Assembly: GCF_035998295.1 (NCBI RefSeq)
Contig: NZ_DASYHS010000070.1
Location: 79,671-143,670 of the forward strand
Origin: DASYHS01 sp035998295
GTDB lineage: Bacteria > Pseudomonadota > Alphaproteobacteria > Azospirillales > Azospirillaceae
Reading direction: 5' to 3'
Length of the DNA stretch: 64,000 nt
Shown here piece after piece: positions 43,857-53,063 of the stretch. Both the position numbers and the translations under genes were made by a program. Position 1 is the first letter of the stretch. Each line of letters begins with the position of its first letter. The notes below the pieces were generated by a model. The model had not been told where the DNA came from, searched no databases, and saw only the letters and a list, made by a program, of their open reading frames with translations.

Positions 43857-44897
43857 CTACTCTTCCTTGTCACGAGCGCCGCGGTCCGCACGGCTGACCC
43901 TGCTCAACGTCGCCACCTGCCGGAAGAACTGCCGGATCGGAACGGCGGGCGAACCGCAGACCTCCTCGCCGGCGGCGACGTCCTTCATGACGCCGCTCTG
44001 GGCGGCGATGCGCGCGCCGGGACCGACCGTCAAGTGCCCCGCGATCCCCGCCTGGGCGGCGAGCACGGCGTGATGCCCCAGTCTCGAACTGCCGGAGATG
44101 CCCGCCTGTGCGACGACGACGCAACCGGCGCCCAGGGTCACGTTGTGCCCGATCTGCACGAGATTATCAATCATGCTTCCGCGGCCGATGACCGTGTCAG
44201 GCCCCGCGCCGCGGTCGATGGTGGTATTGGCGCCGATCTCGACATCGTCCTCCACGATGACGCGGCCGAGTTGTGGAACCCGCACATGCCCAGCCGCGTC
44301 CATCGCGAAGCCGAACCCGTCCTGGCCGATCCGGACACCTGGATAGACGAGGACGCGCTCGCCGATCAGGCAGTGGCTCAGCGAGGCGCAGGCGCCGATC
44401 CGGGTGCCGGCACCGATCCGGACGTTCTCGCCGATCACCGCGTTCGGTTCCACCCGGCAGCCGGGGCCGAGGCTCGCACCGGCCCCTATGACGGCCCCGG
44501 CCCCGATCTCGCACCCCTCGCCGATCTCGGCCGAGGCATCCACGACCGCCGACGGATGAATGCCGGCCGACGGAGGCGGCACCGGGTAGAACGCCTGGGC
44601 GGCGAGCGCGTAGGCCTTGTAGGGCGTGCGGGTCACGAGGACGGCCGTTCCCGATGGTGCGCGCGCCGCGAAATCCGGATGCACGAAGCATGCGCCGGCC
44701 CGGCTCACGGCGAACGCGTCAACGTATTTGCGGTTGTCCAGGAAGCTGAGGTGCTCCGGTCCGGCGGCACTCAGCGGCGCCACGTCGTGGATGAGGCGCT
44801 CGGGGTCCGTCCCCTCCGCCGGCACCGCACCGGCGATCCGGGCGAGGTCGGCCACGGTGAACGGTCCGGCCACCTTGAAAAAACGGGAATCGGGCAT
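43857..44897 (-). CDS. lpxD: UDP-3-O-acylglucosamine N-acyltransferase
   Basis: The 346-residue enzyme adds the second 3-hydroxyacyl chain in lipid A synthesis. An N-terminal uridine-binding domain (about residues 1-105; LSFLDNRKYVDAFAVSRAGACFV) is followed by hexapeptide repeats (about 110-320). The catalytic His is in IGHNVTLGAGC; the final segment has CGSPAVPIRQFFRQVATL. It is 2 bases from fabZ and 16 bases after the Skp-like gene. Confidence 0.97.
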   Translation of the reverse strand: MPDSRFFKVAGPFTVADLARIAGAVPAEGTDPERLIHDVAPLSAAGPEHLSFLDNRKYVDAFAVSRAGACFVHPDFAARAPSGTAVLVTRTPYKAYALAAQAFYPVPPPSAGIHPSAVVDASAEIGEGCEIGAGAVIGAGASLGPGCRVEPNAVIGENVRIGAGTRIGACASLSHCLIGERVLVYPGVRIGQDGFGFAMDAAGHVRVPQLGRVIVEDDVEIGANTTIDRGAGPDTVIGRGSMIDNLVQIGHNVTLGAGCVVVAQAGISGSSRLGHHAVLAAQAGIAGHLTVGPGARIAAQSGVMKDVAAGEEVCGSPAVPIRQFFRQVATLSRVSRADRGARDKEE

Positions 44898-44913
44898 GGC
44901 CGTGCGCTCCGGC

Positions 44914-45477
44914 TCAGTTCTCGGCGTTCGGAATCGATACCTTCACGGAAGGAAGTTCCGCGTTCAACCTCTCCATCACCGTTTGGGTGAGATCGAGGGA
45001 CTTCTCCACCAGCAGCACCTGCTGCTTGGCGAGGACGATGTTGGCATCCTTCTCGCCGGCCACTTCCGCCACGATCTTGAGCAGTGCGGCCCGGACCTGG
45101 TTCACCGCCTCGTCATGCGCCAGTTCCAGCGACCGCCTGCGGTCCTGCACCGCGCGCTGGATCTCGGCCACCTGGGTCTCGAACTCCTGCCGCTTCTGCG
45201 CGAACGCCTCCGGCGAGAGGACGGTTCGCTGGCGGGAAAGCTCCTGTTCCGCCGAACGGAGCTTCTCCTCCTGCGCCGCAATCTCCTTCTGGTAGACCCC
45301 GCGCTGCGTATCGAGTTGCTGCTGGATGTTCTTGTAGGCCGCAGCCTCCTGTTGGATCTCCTGCAGGTCGACCACGACGACGATCGGTGAAGGCACGCTC
45401 GCCGCGTCCGCCCGAAACGGTGTCGAGACGAGCAACGCCCCCAGCGCCAGCGTCGTGATGGGCAGACGAATTCTCAT
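44914..45477 (-). CDS. Periplasmic chaperone, OmpH/Skp family
   Basis: The 187-residue product has a cleaved signal peptide (residues 1-25, ending RADA) and a coiled-coil body (about 45-150) rich in Glu, Gln, Arg and Ala. This matches the tentacle-like arms of Skp trimers, which hold unfolded outer-membrane proteins on their way to BamA. VVVDLQEIQQEAAAYKNIQQQL is the typical N-terminal strand and helix. The ATG at 45477 has no strong ribosome site but starts right at the signal peptide. It follows bamA by 11 bases. Confidence 0.9.
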   Translation of the reverse strand: MRIRLPITTLALGALLVSTPFRADAASVPSPIVVVVDLQEIQQEAAAYKNIQQQLDTQRGVYQKEIAAQEEKLRSAEQELSRQRTVLSPEAFAQKRQEFETQVAEIQRAVQDRRRSLELAHDEAVNQVRAALLKIVAEVAGEKDANIVLAKQQVLLVEKSLDLTQTVMERLNAELPSVKVSIPNAEN

Positions 45478-45488
45478 GTTGCCTTTGC

Positions 45489-47804
45489 TCAGAAGCGGGT
45501 GCCGAAGCTGAAGCGGAACTCTTCGGGATCGTCGTACTCTTCCTTGAGGAGCGGGTAGGCGAAGTCGATGCGGATCGGCCCCAGCGGCGACCGCCACGAG
45601 ACGCCGACGCCGAGCGAAAGCCGCACCGCATCCTCGTCCACCAGCCGCTCTCCGGGCCGGGGGCTGACATCGACCCCGGCCAGGCTGCCGAAATCGCTGA
45701 ACGTGTGCCCGGTGATGCCGAACTCCTCCGGCAGTCCGATCGGGAAGGCGAGTTCGACGCTGCCGCGGGCGAACCGGTTGCCGCCGAGCGCATCGTCGCT
45801 GGCAAGGTCGCGCGGCCCGACACCGGCCGGCGCGAAACCGCGCAGACTGTCGCCGCCGAGGAAGAAGCGGTCGGAGATCGTGACGTCCTCGCCGAGGCCG
45901 AGGATGTAGCCGACCTCGCCCAGGACGCTGAGGATGGTCTGGTCGAACACGGGGAAATAGACGCCCGCCCCGAGGCGGTTGCTGAGGAAGTAGGCGTCGC
46001 CGCCGAGACCGGCGGCCTCGCTGGTCAGGCGGACGTAATACCCCTCGGTGGGTGCGATGCGGCTGTCCCGCGCGTCGTACATCAGCTCCTGGCCGATCGA
46101 CGACTTGATCCGCCCGCCTTCCTGGTCGCGGATGAAGCGCGACGCGGTCGCAGGAACGTCTTCGATGACGGTTTCGGCGATCGTGTAGTTGAGGCGCTGC
46201 CTCAACCGCTCCGTCAGCGGATAGCCGACGCGCAAGCTGATGCCGGTGTTCTTCTCGTCGTAGGAGCTTTCGTCCTGATTGTCCCGGGTGATCCGGAACA
46301 GGTCGACACCCGCCGAGAGGTCGCGATCCAGGAAATAGGGCTCGGTGAAGCTGATGTCGAACTCCTGCGTCCGGCCGGAGACGAGCGCCAGGAACCGGAG
46401 GTCCTGTCCACGTCCGAGGAGGTTGCGTTCCCGGATGCCGAAGCTGGCGAGCGGACCGTCGACGCTGGAGTAGCCCGCGCCGACCTCGATCTCGCCGGTG
46501 GACTGTTCCGCGACGTTGACCTCCACCACCGACCGGTCGGGCGTCGAGCCCTCCTGCGTGGCCACCGTGACGGTCTCGAAGAAACCGAGGTCCCGGATCC
46601 GCTGCTCCGAGCGCCGAAGCTGCGAGGTGTTGAAGGGATCGCCCTCCACGAGCTGCATCTCCCGGCGGATCACCTTGTCGGTGGTTCGCACGTTGCCGGT
46701 GATGTCGATCCGCTCGACGAAGACGCGCGGCCCCTCGTTGATCTGGTAGGTGATGTCGATCGTCCGCTCTTCGCGGTTGCGCGAGATCTGCGGCAGGATG
46801 TCGACGAACGCGTATTGCAGGTCGCCGACGGCACTCGTCAGGTTCGCGATCGTATCCTCGACCGCCTCGGCATCGTACCAGTCGCCCTCGGACGTGGTGA
46901 GGACGCTGCGGAGCTGCTCCGGATCAAGCGCCGTCAGTTCGGTGGCGATGTCGATGTTGCCGAACTTGTAGCGCTCACCCTCCTCGATCGTGAAGGTGAT
47001 GAAGAAGTCCTCGCGGTCGGGCGTCAGCTCCGCGACGGCCGAAACCACCCGGAAGTCCGCATAGCCGCGCGAGAGATAGAACCGGCGCAGCAACTCCCTG
47101 TCGAAGGTCAGGCGGTCCGGGTCGTAGGAGTCCTCGGAGGTCAGGAACCGGTACCAGCGCGATTCCCGCGTCTGGATCTCCTCCCGCAGGCGGCCGTCGC
47201 TGAACACCTGGTTGCCGATGAAGCTGATCCGCCGGACCCCGGTCTGCGGGCCTTCGTCGATTTCGAAGACGAGATCGACGCGGTTCTGGTCCAGCGGAAT
47301 CACCTTGGGCTCGACGGTCGCCGCGAAGCGGCCGGAGCGCCGGTAGATCTCGATGATGCGCTGGACGTCGTTCTGGACGCGGGTCCGGGTATAGACGACC
47401 CGCGGGCGGAGCTGGACTTCCCGCTCCAGATCCTCGTCTTCGGTGCGCTGGTTCCCCTCGAAGGCGATGCGGTTGATGATCGGGTTCTCGACCACCGACA
47501 CCACCAGGGAATCGCCTTCGCGCCTGAGGGCGACGTCGGCGAACAGGCCGGTCGCGAACAGGCTCTTGAGCGACTGGTCGATTCGCTCTTCGCTGAAGGG
47601 GTCGCCGGGCACCACCGACAGGTAGGAGCGAACCGTGCTCGGCTCGATCCGCTGCGTGCCCTCGACGACGATTTCCGAGATGATGCCCCCGGTGAACTGC
47701 GCCTGCTGTGCCCCGGTCTGCAGTCCCTGGGCCAATGCGATGGACGAAGTCGCCGTCGCGCATGCCGCGGCGAGGCATAGCGCCACAAACCTGTTCAGAC
47801 CCAA
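45489..47804 (-). CDS. bamA: Outer-membrane protein assembly factor BamA
   Basis: The roughly 771-residue product has a signal peptide, five POTRA domains (about residues 35-430; the first begins IISEIVVEGTQRIEPSTVRSYL), and a 16-strand barrel ending in a C-terminal Phe (SFGTRF). The barrel has the GGDSLRGF motif of the Omp85 family. It inserts barrel proteins into the outer membrane. The start codon is not an ATG: a TTG at 47804 preceded by GGGGGA is the best choice, with another TTG at 47816 possible. It lies between rseP and the Skp-like gene. Confidence 0.96.
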   Translation of the reverse strand: MGLNRFVALCLAAACATATSSIALAQGLQTGAQQAQFTGGIISEIVVEGTQRIEPSTVRSYLSVVPGDPFSEERIDQSLKSLFATGLFADVALRREGDSLVVSVVENPIINRIAFEGNQRTEDEDLEREVQLRPRVVYTRTRVQNDVQRIIEIYRRSGRFAATVEPKVIPLDQNRVDLVFEIDEGPQTGVRRISFIGNQVFSDGRLREEIQTRESRWYRFLTSEDSYDPDRLTFDRELLRRFYLSRGYADFRVVSAVAELTPDREDFFITFTIEEGERYKFGNIDIATELTALDPEQLRSVLTTSEGDWYDAEAVEDTIANLTSAVGDLQYAFVDILPQISRNREERTIDITYQINEGPRVFVERIDITGNVRTTDKVIRREMQLVEGDPFNTSQLRRSEQRIRDLGFFETVTVATQEGSTPDRSVVEVNVAEQSTGEIEVGAGYSSVDGPLASFGIRERNLLGRGQDLRFLALVSGRTQEFDISFTEPYFLDRDLSAGVDLFRITRDNQDESSYDEKNTGISLRVGYPLTERLRQRLNYTIAETVIEDVPATASRFIRDQEGGRIKSSIGQELMYDARDSRIAPTEGYYVRLTSEAAGLGGDAYFLSNRLGAGVYFPVFDQTILSVLGEVGYILGLGEDVTISDRFFLGGDSLRGFAPAGVGPRDLASDDALGGNRFARGSVELAFPIGLPEEFGITGHTFSDFGSLAGVDVSPRPGERLVDEDAVRLSLGVGVSWRSPLGPIRIDFAYPLLKEEYDDPEEFRFSFGTRF

Positions 47805-47837
47805 GTGATCCCCCAAACCCGTTCCGGCGTAACGAAG

Positions 47838-48962
47838 TCAGCCGCGGAAGAGGTCGAACACCCTGAGGTGAACGAGGTCGTTCCAGGTCGCGAAGATCAT
47901 CAGGGTGAGCACTAGCGCCAACCCGATCCGGAACCCGTACTCCTGCGCCCTCTCCCCGAGCGGCTTACCTCTCACGGCCTCAACGGCATAGAACATAAGA
48001 TGCCCGCCGTCCAGCATCGGGATCGGGAACAGGTTGATCAAGCCGAGATTGATCGACAGGATCGCCATGAACCAGACGAGCGCCACGATGCCGGACTGGG
48101 CCACCTCACCCGACATCTGCGCGATGCGCAAGGGTCCGCCGAGCTCCTCCGTTCCGCGCGAACCGGAGATCATCTGCCCGACGGCGCCGAGCGTGCCCAC
48201 CGTCAGCTTGACGGTTTCGCTGCCCGCGGTCCAAAGCGCGCTCAGCGGGTCGAGGCGCCGGAACTCCATGCCGCTGCGGCTGATGCCGAGCAGCCCGATG
48301 CGGTGCGTGTTGCCGAACCGGTCCGTGATCTCCGTCGCCTCGGGAACGGCCGTCGTCGCGACCTGTCGCCCGTCGCGCTCCACCACGATCTCCATCGGGC
48401 TGCCGGCGCCCGTGCGCACGGCCTCCTGGACGTCCTCGAAGCGCTCGACCTCCCGGCCCGCGACCGCGACGAAGCGGTCGCCCGGCTGCAATCCGGCTGC
48501 CGCAGCGGCGCTGTCCGCCTGCACCTCGCCGATCACCGGGGGCGTGAAAGGCTGCCCCTGGAGCGCGAAGAGACCGGCCAGCACCACGATCGCGAACAGG
48601 AAGTTCGCCGCCGGGCCGGCGACGACGACCGCGGCCCGCTGCCCCACTCGCTTGTGGTGGAACGATACCTCCCGCTCCTCCGGCGTCATCTCGCGCAGCC
48701 CGCCACCCGGCGTGCTCGCGGCGTCGGCGTCCCCGAACATCTTGACGTACCCGCCCAGCGGGATGGCGCTGAACTTCCAGCGGGTCCCGGCGCGATCGTT
48801 GAAGCCGAACAGTTCCGGCCCGAAGCCGATCGAGAACACGTCGACGCGCACCCCGTTGCGGCGCGCCACGAGGTAGTGGCCGAGTTCATGCACGAAGACG
48901 AGGACCGTCAGCACGACCAGAAAGGTGCCGACATAGGTCCAGATGCCACTGAGCAGGTCCAT
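47838..48962 (-). CDS. rseP: Site-2 intramembrane protease RseP
   Basis: The 374-residue zinc protease cuts anti-sigma factors and leftover signal peptides in the membrane. The zinc site is His25-Glu-Leu-Gly-His29 in the first helix, with the third ligand in PIPMLDGGHLMFY (about 315-325). One PDZ domain (about 130-200) is visible, where E. coli RseP has two. GGYVKMFGDADAAS is the typical amphipathic strand. It is in the usual order between dxr and bamA. Confidence 0.95.
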   Translation of the reverse strand: MDLLSGIWTYVGTFLVVLTVLVFVHELGHYLVARRNGVRVDVFSIGFGPELFGFNDRAGTRWKFSAIPLGGYVKMFGDADAASTPGGGLREMTPEEREVSFHHKRVGQRAAVVVAGPAANFLFAIVVLAGLFALQGQPFTPPVIGEVQADSAAAAAGLQPGDRFVAVAGREVERFEDVQEAVRTGAGSPMEIVVERDGRQVATTAVPEATEITDRFGNTHRIGLLGISRSGMEFRRLDPLSALWTAGSETVKLTVGTLGAVGQMISGSRGTEELGGPLRIAQMSGEVAQSGIVALVWFMAILSINLGLINLFPIPMLDGGHLMFYAVEAVRGKPLGERAQEYGFRIGLALVLTLMIFATWNDLVHLRVFDLFRG

Positions 48963-48992
48963 GGGGAGTGTCCGTCGTGCGCGCGGCTGGGT

Positions 48993-50177
48993 TCAGCCGC
49001 TCTTCGTTACCAGGTCGGCCGCGAACCGGCGTGCCCGCGCGTCGAAGCGCCGCACGTCGTCCAGATCGAGCATCGCATCTCCGGCCAGCGTGGTCAGCGA
49101 GCGCTCGACGATCCGCTCGATGTCGAGAAAGCCGATGCGACCCTCCAGAAAGCCCTGGACGGCGACCTCGTTCGCGGCATTGAGGATAGTTGGTGCTCCC
49201 CCTCCGCATTGCAAGGCATGCCTCGCGAGGCGCAGCGCCGGGAACCGGTCCGGATCGGGCGCCTCGAAGGTGAGCGTGCCGGCCCGTGCCAGGTCGAGAC
49301 GGGCCGCGGGGGTCGGTATCCGGTGCGGCCACGCCAGCGCGTGCGCGATGGGGATGCGCATGTCCGGCGTGCCGAGCTGGGCGAGAACCGAGCCGTCGAC
49401 GTACTCGACGAGGCTGTGGACGACCGACTGCGGATGGACGAGCACGTCGATCCGGTCCTCGGGCATTCCGAACAGGAAGCGCGCCTCGATGATCTCCAGC
49501 CCCTTGTTCATCATGGTGGCGCTGTCGACCGAGATCTTGGCCCCCATGTCCCAGATCGGATGCGCGATCGCCTGCGCCGGGGTGACGCGCGCCATCTCGT
49601 CCCGCGAGGCGTTGCGGAACGGGCCGCCCGACGCAGTCAGGATCAGCCGGTCGATCGCCTCGGGTCGCGCGAAGTCGAAGACCTGGAAGATGGCGTTGTG
49701 CTCGCTGTCGACCGGCAGGAGCGTCGCGCCGCATTGCCGGACCACCTCCATCATCACCGGGCCCGCGCAGACCAGTACCTCCTTGTTCGCGAAGGCGACG
49801 ATCGCGCCCCGGCGCGCGGCCGCCAGGGTCGGTTCCAGCCCGGCGGCGCCGACGATCGCGGCCATGACCCAGTCGGCCGGGCGGCCGGCGGCATCGACGA
49901 CCGCCTGCGGGCCGGCCGCGACCTCGATGCCGGAACCCGCCAGTGCCGAGGCGAGCGCCTCGTAGCGGTCCGGATCGGCGACGACGGCCAGCGCAGGCCG
50001 CAGCGCCAGGGCCTGACGGGCGAGGAGTTCGACGTTCCGGCCCGCCGTCAGCGCCTCGACCCGGTAGCGGCCGGGGTTGCGGGCGAGCAGGTCCACCGTG
50101 CTGGCGCCGACGGAGCCCGTCGACCCGAGCACGGTCACCGTGCGGGGCGCATTCTCGCCTGCGTCGTCTACCACCAT
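48993..50177 (-). CDS. dxr: 1-deoxy-D-xylulose 5-phosphate reductoisomerase
   Basis: The 394-residue enzyme makes methylerythritol phosphate for isoprenoids. It shows the NADPH loop LGSTGSVGASTVDLL, AFANKEVLVCAG, metal ligands in PVDSEHNAIFQ, ILTASGGPFRN, KISVDSATMMNKGLEIIEA and HPQSVVHSLVEY. The start ATG 50177 overlaps the end of cdsA by 10 bases. Its product leads to the undecaprenyl chain made by UppS two genes upstream. Confidence 0.97.
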   Translation of the reverse strand: MVVDDAGENAPRTVTVLGSTGSVGASTVDLLARNPGRYRVEALTAGRNVELLARQALALRPALAVVADPDRYEALASALAGSGIEVAAGPQAVVDAAGRPADWVMAAIVGAAGLEPTLAAARRGAIVAFANKEVLVCAGPVMMEVVRQCGATLLPVDSEHNAIFQVFDFARPEAIDRLILTASGGPFRNASRDEMARVTPAQAIAHPIWDMGAKISVDSATMMNKGLEIIEARFLFGMPEDRIDVLVHPQSVVHSLVEYVDGSVLAQLGTPDMRIPIAHALAWPHRIPTPAARLDLARAGTLTFEAPDPDRFPALRLARHALQCGGGAPTILNAANEVAVQGFLEGRIGFLDIERIVERSLTTLAGDAMLDLDDVRRFDARARRFAADLVTKSG

Positions 50178-51028
50178 GATGCGGAGGCTCCCCAGGCCGC
50201 GTGGAAAAGGGCGAAGACCGGCGCGGCGGCGATCAGCCCGTCGATGCGGTCGAGCAGACCGCCGTGGCCGGGGATGAGCCGGCCGCTGTCCTTGACGTCG
50301 AACCGCCGCTTGATCGCGGACTCGAACAGGTCGCCGGCCTGGGCGACGACCGCGAGCGCCGCCCCCAGCAGGGCGGCCGTGCCGGGGCCCGCGGCGCCGA
50401 AGGCCGCGGCGACGGCGTAGCCGGTGGCCGCGGCCGCCGCCATGCCCCCGAGCAGCCCCGCCCAGGTCTTCTTCGGGCTGATGCGCGGGGCCAGCTTCGG
50501 CCCCCCGATCGTGCGGCCGGCGGCATAGGCGCCGATGTCGGTCGCCCAGACCACCAGCAGGATGTAGGTAAGCAGGCCCAGCCCCTGCTCCGGCCGGTCG
50601 CGCAGCCACGCCAGCGCGAGCGCGCCGAAGCCGACATAGGGTACGGCGAAGGCGACGAGCCAGGCATGCCCGGCGCCGCCGTGGCGGGCGACCGGATACA
50701 GCGCCAGCATCGCCGCGACCGCCACGGCCAGCCCCGTTCCGGCACCGGAGAGGATCCCGGCCAGGATGGCCCCCGACGTGCCAGCCAACGCGACGGCCAG
50801 GGCCGCGCGATGGCGGCCCGGCGCCACGAGCCGGACCCATTCCACGACCGCCCCGGCCGCAAGCAGCAGCAGGAGCGCGAGAAAGAACCAGCCGCCGAGA
50901 TAGGCGAGCAGCAGGACCGCTGGACCGAGGACAAGCGCCGAGACGGTGCGTACCAGCAGATCGGGGTTCCTACCGCGAGCTGACGGCCCCGAAGCGGCGG
51001 TCCCGTCGGTGGAACTCTTCGATCGCAT
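50168..51028 (-). CDS. cdsA: Phosphatidate cytidylyltransferase
   Basis: The 286-residue inner-membrane enzyme makes CDP-diacylglycerol. It has about seven membrane helices, and the family signature appears near the end: SAIKRRFDVKDSGRLIPGHGGLLDRID. Basic and Ser-rich residues 1-25 form the cytoplasmic start. The ATG at 51028 overlaps the end of uppS by 59 bases, and I found no better start downstream. The overlap is unusual but the frame is clear. Confidence 0.94.
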   Translation of the reverse strand: MRSKSSTDGTAASGPSARGRNPDLLVRTVSALVLGPAVLLLAYLGGWFFLALLLLLAAGAVVEWVRLVAPGRHRAALAVALAGTSGAILAGILSGAGTGLAVAVAAMLALYPVARHGGAGHAWLVAFAVPYVGFGALALAWLRDRPEQGLGLLTYILLVVWATDIGAYAAGRTIGGPKLAPRISPKKTWAGLLGGMAAAAATGYAVAAAFGAAGPGTAALLGAALAVVAQAGDLFESAIKRRFDVKDSGRLIPGHGGLLDRIDGLIAAAPVFALFHAAWGASASWW

Positions 51029-51704
51029 TTTCCAGCTCGCGCCTCGTGAAGTCAGGCCAGAGTATATCGGTGAAGACGAACTCGGTGTAGGCGCACTGCC
51101 AGAGCATGAAATTGCTGATGCGCTTCTCGCCGCTGGTCCTGATCAGGAGATCGGGATCGGGAATGTCGCCCGTCAGCAGGTTGCGGGCGAACAGCGCCTC
51201 GTCGATCGCCTCGGGCGCCAGCCGGCCCGCGGCCACCTCTTCGGCGAGCCGGCGGGCGGCGATGACGATCTCCTGCCGGCCGCCGTAGCTCAGGGCGATC
51301 GTCAGTTTCAGTTCCGCGTTCGCGCGCGTCATCTCCTCGGCGTTGCCGATCATGGCCTGGATGTCCGCCGCGAGGCGGGTCCTGTCGCCGACGACGCGCA
51401 GGCGTATCCCGGCGCGATGGAGTTCGGCGATCTCGCTGCGCAGGTAGAACCGCAGGAGATGCATCAGGTCGAAGATCTCGGTCTCGGGCCGGCGCCAGTT
51501 CTCCGCCGAGAAGCCGAACAGCGTCAGGTAGGGAAGGCCCAGTTCCCGCGCGGCCTTGACCACGTCCCGCACGGCCTCGACGCCCTTGCGATGGCCGGCC
51601 GTGCGCGGCAGGCTCCGGGACTTCGCCCAGCGGCCGTTGCCGTCCATGATGATGGCCACGTGGCGCGGCATCGTGCGCCCGGGGCGAGCGATCGCCTCCG
51701 CCAT
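50970..51704 (-). CDS. uppS: Undecaprenyl pyrophosphate synthase
   Basis: The 244-residue cis-prenyltransferase builds the C55 lipid carrier. It carries HVAIIMDGNGRWAKSR with the key Asp, HRKGVEAVR, LTLFGFSAENWRRP, ALSYGGRQEIV and DLLIRTSGEKRISNFMLWQ. It follows frr by 7 bases and overlaps cdsA by 59 bases. Confidence 0.97.
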   Translation of the reverse strand: MAEAIARPGRTMPRHVAIIMDGNGRWAKSRSLPRTAGHRKGVEAVRDVVKAARELGLPYLTLFGFSAENWRRPETEIFDLMHLLRFYLRSEIAELHRAGIRLRVVGDRTRLAADIQAMIGNAEEMTRANAELKLTIALSYGGRQEIVIAARRLAEEVAAGRLAPEAIDEALFARNLLTGDIPDPDLLIRTSGEKRISNFMLWQCAYTEFVFTDILWPDFTRRELENAIEEFHRRDRRFGAVSSR

Positions 51705-51711
51705 TTGCGGA

Positions 51712-52269
51712 TCAGACCTGCGTTATCTCTTTGTCTTTGGCGGCCAACGCTTCGTCGATCTTCTTGATGTGAGCGTCGGTCATGGCCTGGACCTTGTCCG
51801 CCAGGCCTTTATGCTCGTCCTGGCTGATCTCCCCGGCCTTCTCCTTCTTCTTCAGCATGTCCATGCCGTCCCGGCGCACGTTGCGCACCGCGACCCGCGC
51901 CTGCTCGGAGTACTTCGCCGCGACCTTTGCCAGTTCCTGGCGCCGCTCCTGGTTCAGTTCCGGGATCGGCACGCGGATGGTCTGTCCCTCGGTCATGGGG
52001 TTGAGACCGAGCCCGGACTCCCGGATGGCCTTCTCCACCGCCTTCACCATGGTCCGGTCCCAGACCTGGACCGTGATCAGGCGCGGTTCGGGCACGTTGA
52101 TCGTACCGACCTGCGTGATCGGCATGCGCGCGCCATAGGCTTCGACGGTGATCGGCTCCAGCAGCGAGGCTGACGCGCGGCCCGTGCGCAGGCCGGCGAA
52201 TTCCTTGTGCAGCGCATCGAGCGCGCCGTCCATCCGACGGCTCAGATCGGCGATTTCCGTGTCGGCCAC
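51712..52269 (-). CDS. frr: Ribosome recycling factor
   Basis: The 185-residue protein splits post-termination ribosomes with EF-G. The features are DLSRRMDGALDALHKEFAGLRTGRAS, the conserved AYG..MPITQVGTINVPEPR, and the helical bundle with VPIPELNQERRQELAKVA. It starts at GTG 52269, 2 bases from the pyrH stop. Confidence 0.97.
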   Translation of the reverse strand: MADTEIADLSRRMDGALDALHKEFAGLRTGRASASLLEPITVEAYGARMPITQVGTINVPEPRLITVQVWDRTMVKAVEKAIRESGLGLNPMTEGQTIRVPIPELNQERRQELAKVAAKYSEQARVAVRNVRRDGMDMLKKKEKAGEISQDEHKGLADKVQAMTDAHIKKIDEALAAKDKEITQV

Positions 52270-52271
52270 AG

Positions 52272-52997
52272 TCAGTCCTCGTCGGTGATGATCGTGAACC
52301 TGCCGCGCCCTGCCATCACCTCAGCGAAGGCGCCGGCTTCGTGGATGGAAAATACGAGTATCGGTATTTTATTCTCGCGCGCCAGCGAAATAGCGGACGC
52401 ATCCATCACCTGAAGGTCCCGCGCCAGCACCTCCAGATGCGTGAGCCGGTCGAAGCGCACCGCTTTGGCGTCCTTCTTCGGGTCCGCCGAATAGACGCCG
52501 TCGACCTTCGTGCCCTTGAGGAGCGCGTCGCACGCCATCTCCGAAGCGCGCAGCGCCGCCGCGGTATCGGTTGTGAAGAACGGGTTGCCGGTGCCGGCGG
52601 CGAAGATCACCACCCGCCCCTTCTCCATGTGCCGGACCGCGCGGCGGCGGATATAGGGCTCGCAGACGCTCGCCATCGGGATCGCCGACTGCACCCGCGT
52701 CTGCACGCCCTTGCGCTCCAGCGCGCTCTGCATCGCCAGGGCGTTTATCACCGTGGCGAGCATGCCCATGTAGTCCGCGGTCGCGCGTTCCATGCCGCTT
52801 GCGGCACCGGAGACGCCTCGGAAGATGTTCCCGCCGCCGATAACCAGGCAGACCTGGACGCCGAGCGCGGCGACCGCCTTCACCTCGCCGGCGACGCGGT
52901 CGACCGTAACCGGGTCGAGGCCGTACTCGCGCCCTCCCATGAGCGCCTCGCCCGAGATCTTGAGCAGGACGCGCTTGTACCGGGCGCTTTCGGGCAT
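52272..52997 (-). CDS. pyrH: UMP kinase
   Basis: The 241-residue hexameric kinase phosphorylates UMP. Motifs are YKRVLLKISGEALMG, CLVIGGGNIFRG, ADYMGMLATVINALAMQ, FAAGTGNPFFTTDTAAALRA and DGVYSADPKKD. It lies between tsf and frr, as in most bacteria, and supplies the UTP/CTP route shared with PyrG. Confidence 0.97.
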   Translation of the reverse strand: MPESARYKRVLLKISGEALMGGREYGLDPVTVDRVAGEVKAVAALGVQVCLVIGGGNIFRGVSGAASGMERATADYMGMLATVINALAMQSALERKGVQTRVQSAIPMASVCEPYIRRRAVRHMEKGRVVIFAAGTGNPFFTTDTAAALRASEMACDALLKGTKVDGVYSADPKKDAKAVRFDRLTHLEVLARDLQVMDASAISLARENKIPILVFSIHEAGAFAEVMAGRGRFTIITDED

Positions 52998-53063
52998 CTT
53001 CCTCTCCCCTTCATCGCGAAACCAGGCCCGAGACGGGCCCGACGGGCGGCGGGACCCGCCGGA

